DNA from: Anaerolineae bacterium
GTDB taxonomy: Bacteria; Chloroflexota; Anaerolineae; Aggregatilineales; Phototrophicaceae
Assembly: GCA_025454675.1 (NCBI GenBank)
Contig: JALONZ010000167.1
Span: 1-5,613 of the forward strand
Length of the DNA: 5,613 nt
Reading direction: 5' to 3'
Part shown: piece after piece, positions 1 through 5,613 of the stretch
How the letters are laid out: each line of letters begins with the position of its first letter
Position numbering within the stretch: the first letter of the stretch is position 1
Program-made: the position numbers and the translations under genes
Notes under the pieces: model-generated
What the model saw: only the letters and a program-made list of their open reading frames with translations
Database searches by the model: none
What the model was told of the DNA's origin: nothing

Positions 1-893
1 GGGCGCGCACCAATCCGCTCATGCAAGGCAAATTCAGGTTCACCCCACATCATCGGCGCATTGGCAACGGCTTTCCATTCGCGTTCAATCCATTCCGCCA
101 CAGGCGACCATAAGGCTTTTTCTTCTGGGCTAATGGGGCGCACATCGTCATAAAATGTAGGAACGGTCACTTTGCCATCAGGTGTGTGTAATTGCGCCAA
201 AATTTCGGTCATGGCTTGAATCGGATTATGCACCGTTCCACCATAATGCCCACTATGCAAATCGCGTTGGGGTGATGTGATGATAAAATCCATCGTGATA
301 ATCCCACGTAGCCCATACACCAATGTCGGCTGATGTTGGTCAGGCATACTGCCATCCGATAAAATACACACATCCGCCCGTAATTTTTCGGGATTGTCGC
401 GCACAAAATCAAAAATATGCGATGAATCCGTTTCTTCTTCGCCTTCAAATAGCAATTTGATATTCACAGGGCATTGATGGGTACTGATGAGGGCTTCAAT
501 CGCGCTCAGATGCGCCACGACATGGCTTTTGCTATCTACTGCGCCCCGCGCATACACTTTGCCGTCTTTGACTGTGGGTACAAATGGGTCGGTATGCCAC
601 CCATCCTCAATCGTGGCGGGTTGAACATCATAATGGCAATACAACAAAATCGTCGGGGCATGTTCACCTGCGCCATGCCATTCGGCAAAGATGAGCGGTT
701 GCGAGCCTGCCCGCCGATGAATTTCGGGATGCAAACCAATCCGATTCATGTGCGATACCAACCATTGGGCGGCGCGTTCCACATCATTCGCATGTTCTGT
801 GAGGGTACTCACACTAGGTATAGCGAGCAGTTCAAATAAATTATTTTCAAATTGTTTAGCATGATTCTGTGCAAATTGATGCGGGGTCGTCAT
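1..893 (-). CDS. M20 family metallopeptidase (dipeptidase-like), C-terminus cut by window edge
   Basis: The reading frame is open from ATG at 893 to the left edge, giving 297 residues; the C-terminal third is outside the window (family members are usually about 450 residues). By family it is a cytoplasmic di-zinc peptidase or deacylase of the M20 (CNDP/DapE/ArgE-like) group that hydrolyses dipeptides or N-acylated amino acids; the substrate cannot be told from sequence. Visible hallmarks in order: CHYDVQP with zinc ligand His87 and Asp89; RGAVDSK with bridging Asp120; EGEEE with the catalytic/metal Glu pair 153-154; SDG with metal ligand Asp180; and DLHSGHYGG with His213, the start of the dimerisation (lid) domain. 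The last zinc ligand, a C-terminal His, lies beyond the edge. The start is supported by AAAGGA about 10 bases upstream, directly after the stop of the CIA30 gene 16 bases away, so the two are probably co-transcribed and translationally linked. The canonical DDKG after RGA reads DSKS here. Confidence 0.93.
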   Translation of the reverse strand, partial: MTTPHQFAQNHAKQFENNLFELLAIPSVSTLTEHANDVERAAQWLVSHMNRIGLHPEIHRRAGSQPLIFAEWHGAGEHAPTILLYCHYDVQPATIEDGWHTDPFVPTVKDGKVYARGAVDSKSHVVAHLSAIEALISTHQCPVNIKLLFEGEEETDSSHIFDFVRDNPEKLRADVCILSDGSMPDQHQPTLVYGLRGIITMDFIITSPQRDLHSGHYGGTVHNPIQAMTEILAQLHTPDGKVTVPTFYDDVRPISPEEKALWSPVAEWIEREWKAVANAPMMWGEPEFALHERIGAR

Positions 894-909
894 GATAAAA
901 ATATCCTTT

Positions 910-1401
910 TTATATGGGATAACTGGCTATCCAAGCCATTTCTAAATTAAATTCACCAAATTGTTTTTCGGTGATAATCAAACCGCAATTACTCACATAA
1001 CTGAGGTTCATGGGCGGTGCGCCCGCCAAAATCGTACCAAATATCATCGGTTGGAAGCGCGAAAACGGCAAATACACCGTCTCCCACATATTCGGCTCGG
1101 TATCAAAGCGTGTTTGGTAACGGATTCGCATATTATTGGCACACCGAATCACAAAGCCATAGGTTTTACCATCCCCATAGATATGCAAGGCAATGCCACT
1201 GGCATTTGACAAATCAAAGCGCACATTCGGCGACATGACCGAAGCGAATCCGCCATTATTTTCCAGTGAGACCAAACCAAAAAAACGGGCAGAATTGCGA
1301 CCTGTGGTTTCAATTCGGCTATATGACATGCCACCCATAACCACATCATCTATGGGCGACCACCGAATTTCATCAGAATTGCGAAAATCAAAGAGCATCA
1401 T
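910..1401 (-). CDS. CIA30 family protein (complex I intermediate-associated protein 30 / NDUFAF1-like domain)
   Basis: A 163-residue protein made of a single CIA30 domain, a beta-sandwich resembling carbohydrate-binding folds. In mitochondria the family member NDUFAF1 assists complex I assembly; the role of stand-alone bacterial members is not established. Recognisable features: Trp14 followed by DDVVMGGMS (18-26), the family's hallmark; a Phe-Gly then VSLENNGGFASV (44-55); YQTRFDT (95-101) with Trp106; LPFSRFQP (111-118); and the closing GEFNLEMAWIASY (149-161). I see no signal peptide or membrane segment, so it is probably cytoplasmic. Start: ATG 1401 has a GGA about 9 bases upstream. An in-frame GTG at 1404 and a further ATG at 1398 are alternatives that change the product by one residue each way. 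It is the first gene of a probable operon with the downstream M20 peptidase, behind the promoter at 1440-1468. Family assignment is firm; function is not. Confidence 0.9.
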   Translation of the reverse strand: MMLFDFRNSDEIRWSPIDDVVMGGMSYSRIETTGRNSARFFGLVSLENNGGFASVMSPNVRFDLSNASGIALHIYGDGKTYGFVIRCANNMRIRYQTRFDTEPNMWETVYLPFSRFQPMIFGTILAGAPPMNLSYVSNCGLIITEKQFGEFNLEMAWIASYPI

Positions 1402-1439
1402 CACAGATAATCCAAATCTGTTTGTATCAACCTGCCTTT

Positions 1440-1468
1440 ATTATAAATCAGCAACGGATAAGTGACAA
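1440..1468 (-). promoter_or_regulatory. Sigma70-type promoter of the CIA30-M20 operon
   Basis: On the minus strand TTGTCA (1463-1468) and a perfect TATAAT (1440-1445) are separated by exactly 17 bases. Transcription would begin near 1433, leaving a leader of about 30 bases before the CIA30 start. This is the best promoter match I found in the window; it is read from sequence only. Confidence 0.7.
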
Positions 1469-1481
1469 AAATTTTACAAAC

Positions 1482-1495
1482 AAATTGCACAATTT
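1482..1495. repeat. 14-bp inverted repeat in the divergent promoter region, candidate operator
   Basis: AAATTG and CAATTT form 6-bp arms around a 2-base centre (CA). The dyad lies just upstream of the kinase gene's candidate -10 box (1500-1505) and about 14 bases upstream of the -35 of the divergent CIA30 promoter. A regulator bound here could affect either direction. AT-rich short dyads also arise by chance, so this is a weak call. Confidence 0.25.
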
Positions 1496-1499
1496 CCGC

Positions 1500-1505
1500 T
1501 ATACT
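1500..1505 (+). promoter_or_regulatory. Candidate -10 box for the kinase gene
   Basis: TATACT is one mismatch from the sigma70 -10 consensus and sits 22 bases before the kinase start codon, implying a very short leader. No good -35 is at the normal distance: the nearest, TTTACA at 1473-1478, is 21 bases away, which is too far for a standard promoter. It may be activator-dependent or the match may be chance. Confidence 0.35.
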
Positions 1506-1512
1506 AGGGTGG

Positions 1513-1520
1513 AAAGGTGG
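1513..1520 (+). promoter_or_regulatory. Ribosome binding site of the kinase gene
   Basis: AAAGGTGG, a strong Shine-Dalgarno sequence, ends 7 bases before the ATG at 1528. It fixes this start and places the kinase P-loop at the usual distance from the N-terminus. Confidence 0.75.
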
Positions 1521-1527
1521 TTTATAG

Positions 1528-3000
1528 ATGGCGAAAATTAATCCATTAACAGGCACACGACTTGGGCAGTATGAACTGAAAAATTTGCTCGGTAAAGGTG
1601 GTATGGGCGCGGTGTATCAGGCGTATCAGCCCAATTTAGAGCGCGATGTTGCCGTTAAGGTCTTATCTGGCGACTTTATTGAAGACACCCAATTTGTTCA
1701 ACGATTTATCCAAGAGGCAAAAATTTCGGCATCGCTAGAACACCCTAATATCATCACCGTACATGATTATGGCGTGGAAAATGGCACAAGTTATGTGGTG
1801 ATGCGCTTGCTAACCGGTGGCACACTGGAAGATAAAATCACCCAACGGGGCAAATTTGCACCCAAAGAAGCGTTACGACTCCTCACACCATTGGCGGATG
1901 CACTGGAATACGCCCATCAAAAAGGGGTGTTGCATCGGGATATAAAACCCTCAAATATCATGTTTGATGACCAAAACCGCCCCTATTTGGTAGATTTTGG
2001 ACTGGCAAAATTAGCAAATCAAAATTTATCGCTCACCGCATCCGGTTTTATGATTGGCACGCCCAACTATATGTCACCTGAGCAATGGAAAGGCGAAACC
2101 CTCACCCCCGCCTCTGACCAATACGCCTTTGCGACAATGGCGTATGAGGTATTGACGGGAAAAATGCCGTTTGATGCCGATTCGACCTACGCCCTCATGC
2201 ACAAACATCTGCACGAAACCCCATCCGATACCACCGAAAAAACGCGCCTCTCCAAACCGATTTACACCGTCATTTTGCGCGGGATGGCAAAAAATCCTGA
2301 TGAACGTTATCCATCGGTCAAAGCCTTCATGAAGGCACTCATCAGCGCGGTTGAAAGCGGTGCGGGGGTTAGCGATGGGCAATTTGTACCGCCAGTTAAG
2401 CAATCAGATGTGTCGCAACCGACTCCACCGTTTATCATTGCACAGAAAAAATCATCCAATCGGTTATGGCTGTGGTTGGGTATAATGATTTTTGGTGTGG
2501 CTATTATTGGCGTGTCCGTTTGGGCAATCAGGCGGGCAAACACATCGGCAGATAATACCGAACCGTTGCCAACACGGGTCATCGTAGACGACAACACCCC
2601 CACCCCGCAACCATCCACTACACCAGAACGCCCAATTATCAATAATATGACACTCACCTCTGCGAGACGGGCATTTGATGAGGCAAATTATCGCTTGGCG
2701 CTGAGTTTATATAACCGTACCATTGAGAATAATCCGAATGTGGCGCAATTGCATTATGAACGCGCCTTGACCTATTACAGTCTCAAACGCACTAATCAAG
2801 CGATGAATGACCTTGATATGGCGATTGAGATTAACCCCAATCTGGCACAAGCCTATTTGCTCCGTGCGCGGATTTATGGTGAAGATGAAAAATTTGATGA
2901 AGCACTCGCAGATTTGAACCAATATTTGGCATTAGAAGCCTCACCTATCCCCGAAGCATTAGAAGCCAAAGGGACATTAGAGGCTTTGGTCACGCCCTAA
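1528..3000 (+). CDS. Transmembrane serine/threonine protein kinase (Hanks type, PknB-like) with C-terminal TPR repeats
   Basis: A 490-residue membrane-bound signalling kinase that phosphorylates Ser/Thr on protein substrates. The kinase domain spans about residues 15-275. It has the glycine loop LGKGGMGAVY (21-30), ATP-binding Lys44 in VAVK, Glu63 of helix C, the catalytic loop HRDIKPSN (136-143; base Asp138), DFG (156-158), an activation segment with Thr170, Ser172 and Thr178 ending GTPNYMSPE (177-185), helix-F Asp197, and Arg260 pairing with the SPE glutamate. All catalytic residues are present, so it should be active, and its HRD type suggests activation-loop phosphorylation. A Ser/Pro/Gln-rich juxtamembrane linker leads to one hydrophobic segment (about 313-334) closed by RR. 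A Thr/Pro-rich stalk (about 338-370) and three TPR units (about 378-404, 406-438, 439-471) follow. The kinase should face the cytoplasm and the TPRs the outside, as a sensing or protein-binding module. The inducing ligand is unknown. The gene is divergent from the CIA30 operon and convergent with the dehydrogenase. Confidence 0.95.
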   Translation: MAKINPLTGTRLGQYELKNLLGKGGMGAVYQAYQPNLERDVAVKVLSGDFIEDTQFVQRFIQEAKISASLEHPNIITVHDYGVENGTSYVVMRLLTGGTLEDKITQRGKFAPKEALRLLTPLADALEYAHQKGVLHRDIKPSNIMFDDQNRPYLVDFGLAKLANQNLSLTASGFMIGTPNYMSPEQWKGETLTPASDQYAFATMAYEVLTGKMPFDADSTYALMHKHLHETPSDTTEKTRLSKPIYTVILRGMAKNPDERYPSVKAFMKALISAVESGAGVSDGQFVPPVKQSDVSQPTPPFIIAQKKSSNRLWLWLGIMIFGVAIIGVSVWAIRRANTSADNTEPLPTRVIVDDNTPTPQPSTTPERPIINNMTLTSARRAFDEANYRLALSLYNRTIENNPNVAQLHYERALTYYSLKRTNQAMNDLDMAIEINPNLAQAYLLRARIYGEDEKFDEALADLNQYLALEASPIPEALEAKGTLEALVTP

Positions 3001-4146
3001 TCAGAAGCCCATACCTTTACCGATGAGTTCTTTCATGATTTCGTTTGTGCCACCGCCAATCGGAGCCCAGCGCGAATCGACATAGGCTTTGGCGATAGCA
3101 TATTCCATCATATACCCATAACCACCGTGTAGTTGCAGGCACTCATCAAGCACGCGCTTTTGCATATCGGTCGTCCACCACTTTGCCATCGCCGCCGTAT
3201 CCGCGGTCAATTCGTCGCGTGTGTGCAATTCGATGCAATGGTCAACGAATGCCCGTCCAATTTGGATTTCAGTTTTCATCTCAGCCAGTTTGAACCGCGA
3301 ATTTTGGAATGTGCCAATCGGTCTGCCGAAGGCTTGGCGAGATTGACAATAATCTATCGTCCAATCCAGCGCGGCTTCTGCGCCTGCCACCGCCCCTACC
3401 GCGATAATCAGGCGTTCTTGTGGCAATTGATTCACCAGATAGAAAAAACCCATGCCTTCATCCCCAAGCCGATTCGCAACGGGGACGCGCACATCTTCAA
3501 AAAACAATTCGGCAGTATCTTGTGCGTGCCAACCCATTTTTTCGAGGTTACGTCCGCGCACAAAACCCTCCATACCGCGTTCCACAACCATCAGACTCAT
3601 GCCACTATGCGCTTCTTCGGGGTTGGTTTTGCACGCCACAATCACCAAATCGGCATTAATCCCGTTGGTGATGAATGTTTTTGACCCGTTCATCACATAA
3701 TGGTCGCCGTTCAAAATAGCGCGGGTTTTCATGCCTGCCAAATCTGTACCACCAGACGGTTCAGTCATGGCAATAGCGATAATCTGCTCCCCGCTACACA
3801 ATTTGGGCAACCAGCGCCGTTTTTGCTCCTCATTCCCAAAGTGCAAAATATACGGCACAGCCACATCCGTTTGTAAGCTAAATCCGGGTCCTGTGCAATT
3901 GGCGCGTGCCATTTCTTCGGCGAGGATGACATTATAGCGAAAATCATCCACCCCGCCCCCGCCGTATGCTTCAGGGACATTCATACATAATAACCCCGCC
4001 CCGCCTGCTTTTATAAACACGTCACGCGGGACAATACCCGCTTTTTCCCAATCTTCATGATGGGGCTTAATCTCTTTTTCGATAAAACGCCGAACAGTTT
4101 CTCTGAACATCAGGTGTTCATCACTAAAAAGGGTTCTTTTCATCAT
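3001..4146 (-). CDS. Acyl-CoA dehydrogenase (long-chain / isovaleryl-type catalytic base position)
   Basis: A 381-residue cytoplasmic FAD enzyme that introduces the alpha-beta double bond into acyl-CoA and passes electrons to ETF. It is full length for the family. The N-terminal helical domain (about 8-120) is followed by the beta domain with the first signature AMTEPSGGTDLAG (126-138) and flavin-contacting TFITNG (157-162). The C-terminal domain has RQAFGRPIGTFQ (270-281) and the second signature from QLHGGYGY (338-345) to Asp357-Arg359. The position of the medium/short-chain catalytic Glu (YEGT) reads GGGT (364-367), so Glu is absent there. Instead Glu244 in LPQERL matches the helix-G Glu used by long-chain and isovaleryl-CoA dehydrogenases. 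The substrate is therefore probably a long or branched acyl-CoA (inference). Start: GAGG 8 bases before ATG 4146 gives MMKRTLF. An in-frame TTG at 4173 would add nine residues that no family member needs and has no comparable ribosome site. No ETF or other beta-oxidation gene is in view. Confidence 0.95.
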   Translation of the reverse strand: MMKRTLFSDEHLMFRETVRRFIEKEIKPHHEDWEKAGIVPRDVFIKAGGAGLLCMNVPEAYGGGGVDDFRYNVILAEEMARANCTGPGFSLQTDVAVPYILHFGNEEQKRRWLPKLCSGEQIIAIAMTEPSGGTDLAGMKTRAILNGDHYVMNGSKTFITNGINADLVIVACKTNPEEAHSGMSLMVVERGMEGFVRGRNLEKMGWHAQDTAELFFEDVRVPVANRLGDEGMGFFYLVNQLPQERLIIAVGAVAGAEAALDWTIDYCQSRQAFGRPIGTFQNSRFKLAEMKTEIQIGRAFVDHCIELHTRDELTADTAAMAKWWTTDMQKRVLDECLQLHGGYGYMMEYAIAKAYVDSRWAPIGGGTNEIMKELIGKGMGF

Positions 4147-4154
4147 ATTTACAA

Positions 4155-4158
4155 CCTC
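4155..4158 (-). promoter_or_regulatory. Ribosome binding site deciding the acyl-CoA dehydrogenase start
   Basis: On the minus strand GAGG is followed by 8 bases (TTGTAAAT) and then ATG at 4146. This supports ATG 4146 over the upstream TTG at 4173, which lies before this site. Confidence 0.6.
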
Positions 4159-4191
4159 AGAAAACAATCTCAATAAAATTGTTTACAAAAT

Positions 4192-4259
4192 ACATGCAAA
4201 TTATCATATCTGTAAGGGCGCAACATGTTGCGCCCTTACAAGCCATAATAACATGCAAA
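4192..4259. repeat. Palindromic repeat element framed by 9-bp direct repeats
   Basis: The 9-mer ACATGCAAA occurs at 4192-4200 and again at 4251-4259. Each copy is exactly 10 bases from the 30-bp palindrome at 4211-4240, so the arrangement is symmetric: repeat, 10 bases, palindrome, 10 bases, repeat. The pattern resembles a target-site duplication around a 50-bp non-autonomous element, but the ends of those 50 bases are not clear inverted repeats of each other. The direct repeat could also be chance or a paired protein-binding site. Confidence 0.4.
4211..4240. repeat. Perfect 30-bp palindrome (dispersed palindromic repeat or hairpin)
   Basis: The half-site TGTAAGGGCGCAACA is followed immediately by its exact reverse complement. 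As RNA from either strand it folds to a 13-bp stem with a CATG loop. It is much more G+C-rich than the flanking sequence. The GTAAGGGCG...CGCCCTTAC pattern resembles short dispersed palindromes of the GTAGGGGCG type found in many environmental bacterial genomes (from memory, not searched). It sits 32 bases past the hydrolase stop and 64 bases before the dehydrogenase start, so its hairpin may protect or end the hydrolase transcript. No U-tract follows on the minus strand, so it is not a standard intrinsic terminator. Confidence 0.85.
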
Positions 4260-4272
4260 ACACAATCTAGCA

Positions 4273-5613
4273 CTATTCTTCATACCCCGATAAATCAGGC
4301 ATTTCCGTCACAAATTTGATGTTCATCGCATCCACACATGACACATCGAGGGGTGCAGTCGGGTTATCAATGAACGCCAACGCAATCGAAAGTGGGCAAT
4401 CACCCCCATCAATCGCCGAGTGACCAAGCCCTCTAAATTCGACATAGGTGCTATTGCTCAAGGTTTCGGCGGCGATGCGTCCCCAAACGGGTGGGGTTAC
4501 GGGGTCATAATTGCCTGCATACACCAATGTGGGAATATCGCTGAATATCGCCTCATCTTCAATTTGGGGCGCGGTGGCGGTTTGCCATAACGCGCACGAT
4601 TCCGCCAAGCCGTCTAATTCTGCCAAACTGTCATATTGTGGGGGTATTGTGACTGTTTGCATCAAGGCTTGTTGGTCGGCAACGGAATTGAATGGGACTT
4701 CTTCATAACATTCATACGCATCATAAACACCTTGCGTATCTTCAACATCTTCGGCGGTGAGGACGGTATATAACAATGACATTTGGTCATCTGCCACATC
4801 CGCCAACAATTCTTCTAAATAACTGGCATCATCCTCATCCAAATAGGCATATACAATATCCAGCAACCCTTCCGCCGTCATATCCCATTCATACAATTCA
4901 TCTAATAAACTGTCATAGGTGTCATCATCGGCATATTCAAGGATATAATACAGTTCATCCGCAAATGCCGTTATGGGGTCGGGGTCGTATGCTTCTTCAT
5001 CATAAATGGGCAAAAGTCCATCATTCAGGGCTTCTAAAACACTGTAACCACCATTTGCCAATTCATCTATCATCAATGGCAAATAGGGAATGATAGTCGC
5101 ATCATAAAACCACTGAAACATCATATTCAACAAAGTAGTGCCATCTAATGCTGTGCCATCTGATAAGGTAATCGGTGTGGCATTAATTTCATCTATCAGG
5201 GCATAAAATCGATTTTCGAGGTCGGGGAAGGCACTATTACACGCAGAATCAGCCACACAATCATCAAACATCTGGCGGAATGACCCATAGGCGCTGATGA
5301 CCTCTTCTTCATAGGCATCTACCACAGGCGGATAAACCGAATCTATGATGACACTCCGAATCCCGTCTGGATAATCGCGCATGACATTCAGCGCCAAGCG
5401 TGTGCCATACGAAATCCCGAACAAATTATATTCGGGATAGCCCAACATCGTCATCAAATCTGCCATATCATTGGCATTATTGATGGTATGATAATCGGCA
5501 ATATCCACGCCTTCGGCTGTAAATCGTTCCCGACAAGCCACAATCGCATCAGCATAGGCTTGTGCATCGGTTTCATCCACGCCTTCCGTCTCTTCGCAAT
5601 ATAAACGCGGATA
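4273..5613 (-). CDS. Alpha/beta hydrolase, tripeptidyl-aminopeptidase-like (TAP family), N-terminus cut by window edge
   Basis: The frame is open from the right edge to TAG at 4273, giving 446 visible residues; the N-terminus, including any signal peptide and the early oxyanion region, is outside the window. A GTG at 5578-5580 is in frame, but family-typical sequence continues upstream of it, including a Cys, so it is not the start. Catalytic triad (visible numbering): nucleophile Ser68 in NLFGISYGT, Asp370 in AGNYDPVTPP, and His398 in GLGHSA. The SVYPP after strand 6 and the C-terminal pattern (Cys406, then FIDNP and DVSC with Cys426) are typical of TAP-like exopeptidases, which are mostly exported and release short N-terminal peptides. 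The cap region (about 135-355) is strikingly acidic and contains no Lys, Arg or His between Arg135 and Arg379. Several Cys (119, 125, 302, 340, 406, 426) suggest disulfides and export. Substrate is uncertain; proline iminopeptidase or esterase activity is possible. Confidence 0.9.
   Translation of the reverse strand, partial: YPRLYCEETEGVDETDAQAYADAIVACRERFTAEGVDIADYHTINNANDMADLMTMLGYPEYNLFGISYGTRLALNVMRDYPDGIRSVIIDSVYPPVVDAYEEEVISAYGSFRQMFDDCVADSACNSAFPDLENRFYALIDEINATPITLSDGTALDGTTLLNMMFQWFYDATIIPYLPLMIDELANGGYSVLEALNDGLLPIYDEEAYDPDPITAFADELYYILEYADDDTYDSLLDELYEWDMTAEGLLDIVYAYLDEDDASYLEELLADVADDQMSLLYTVLTAEDVEDTQGVYDAYECYEEVPFNSVADQQALMQTVTIPPQYDSLAELDGLAESCALWQTATAPQIEDEAIFSDIPTLVYAGNYDPVTPPVWGRIAAETLSNSTYVEFRGLGHSAIDGGDCPLSIALAFIDNPTAPLDVSCVDAMNIKFVTEMPDLSGYEE

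Noticed and set aside
474..839. Plus-strand open frame of 121 codons
   Set aside because: It lies opposite the M20 peptidase, whose frame carries all the conserved motifs; the plus-strand translation shows no family pattern and no ribosome site was seen.
2074..2657. Minus-strand open frames of 109 and 116 codons
   Set aside because: Both are antisense to the kinase end-of-domain and membrane region and show no recognisable domain.
3133..3684. Plus-strand open frame of 183 codons
   Set aside because: It is antisense to the acyl-CoA dehydrogenase, which is conserved end to end; the antisense product is rich in His, Cys and Arg, as expected for a shadow.
4147..4173. TTG start at 4173 for the acyl-CoA dehydrogenase
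   Set aside because: The nine extra residues are atypical for the family, and the GAGG ribosome site lies downstream of the TTG at the right distance from ATG 4146.
4174..4210. Promoter for the acyl-CoA dehydrogenase (minus-strand TTGCAT with a TTTTAT or TTTATT box)
   Set aside because: Spacing is 15-16 bases and the -10 match is poor in an AT-rich stretch where such matches occur by chance.
4211..4240. Palindrome as an intrinsic terminator of the hydrolase gene
   Set aside because: The stem is strong, but the minus-strand sequence after it (GATATGATAA) has no run of T, so it does not fit a standard rho-independent terminator.
4776..5093. His/Pro-rich plus-strand open frame that looks like a metal-binding protein
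   Set aside because: Its His and Pro runs are the reverse complement of the acidic codons of the hydrolase cap, so the composition is a by-product.
1..5613. Defence, secretion, biosynthetic or other novel multi-gene system
   Set aside because: The five genes belong to well-known families with no shared pathway, and no nuclease, toxin-antitoxin, transposase, reverse transcriptase or CRISPR signal was seen on either strand.

Overview
The window holds five protein-coding genes, two of them cut by the window edges. It has no RNA genes, CRISPR arrays, transposase or phage genes. Base composition is moderate (somewhat under 50% G+C by eye). The gene types suggest a free-living bacterium, and I lean towards Chloroflexota (Anaerolineae-like lineages). 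They are a Hanks-type kinase with a C-terminal TPR sensor, a stand-alone CIA30 protein, a TAP-type secreted alpha/beta hydrolase, an acyl-CoA dehydrogenase and an M20 dipeptidase. That placement is inference from gene types and style; no marker gene is present.

Layout. Positions 1-893 (minus) encode the N-terminal two thirds of an M20 metallopeptidase that runs off the left edge. It is preceded on the same strand, 16 bases away, by a CIA30-domain protein (910-1401). The pair looks like a two-gene operon driven by a strong-looking sigma70-type promoter at 1440-1468. A divergent intergenic region of about 126 bases (1402-1527) separates this operon from a membrane-anchored serine/threonine kinase with TPR repeats (1528-3000, plus). 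The kinase gene meets an acyl-CoA dehydrogenase gene (3001-4146, minus) tail to tail with no base between the two stop codons. Upstream of the dehydrogenase is a 126-base gap (4147-4272) containing a perfect 30-bp palindrome, framed symmetrically by a 9-bp direct repeat. Beyond it lies a minus-strand alpha/beta hydrolase of the tripeptidyl-aminopeptidase-like family (4273 to the right edge), truncated at its N-terminus by the window end.

How the genes relate. No single pathway is evident. M20 peptidase and TAP-like hydrolase both fit peptide scavenging (cytoplasmic and exported respectively). The acyl-CoA dehydrogenase fits fatty-acid or branched acyl-CoA oxidation. The kinase is a probable transmembrane signalling protein with no obvious cognate substrate next to it.

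I see no convincing novel multi-gene system. The most unusual signals are the complete absence of Lys, Arg and His over 243 consecutive residues of the hydrolase, the palindrome with symmetric flanking repeats, and the CIA30-M20 gene pairing.
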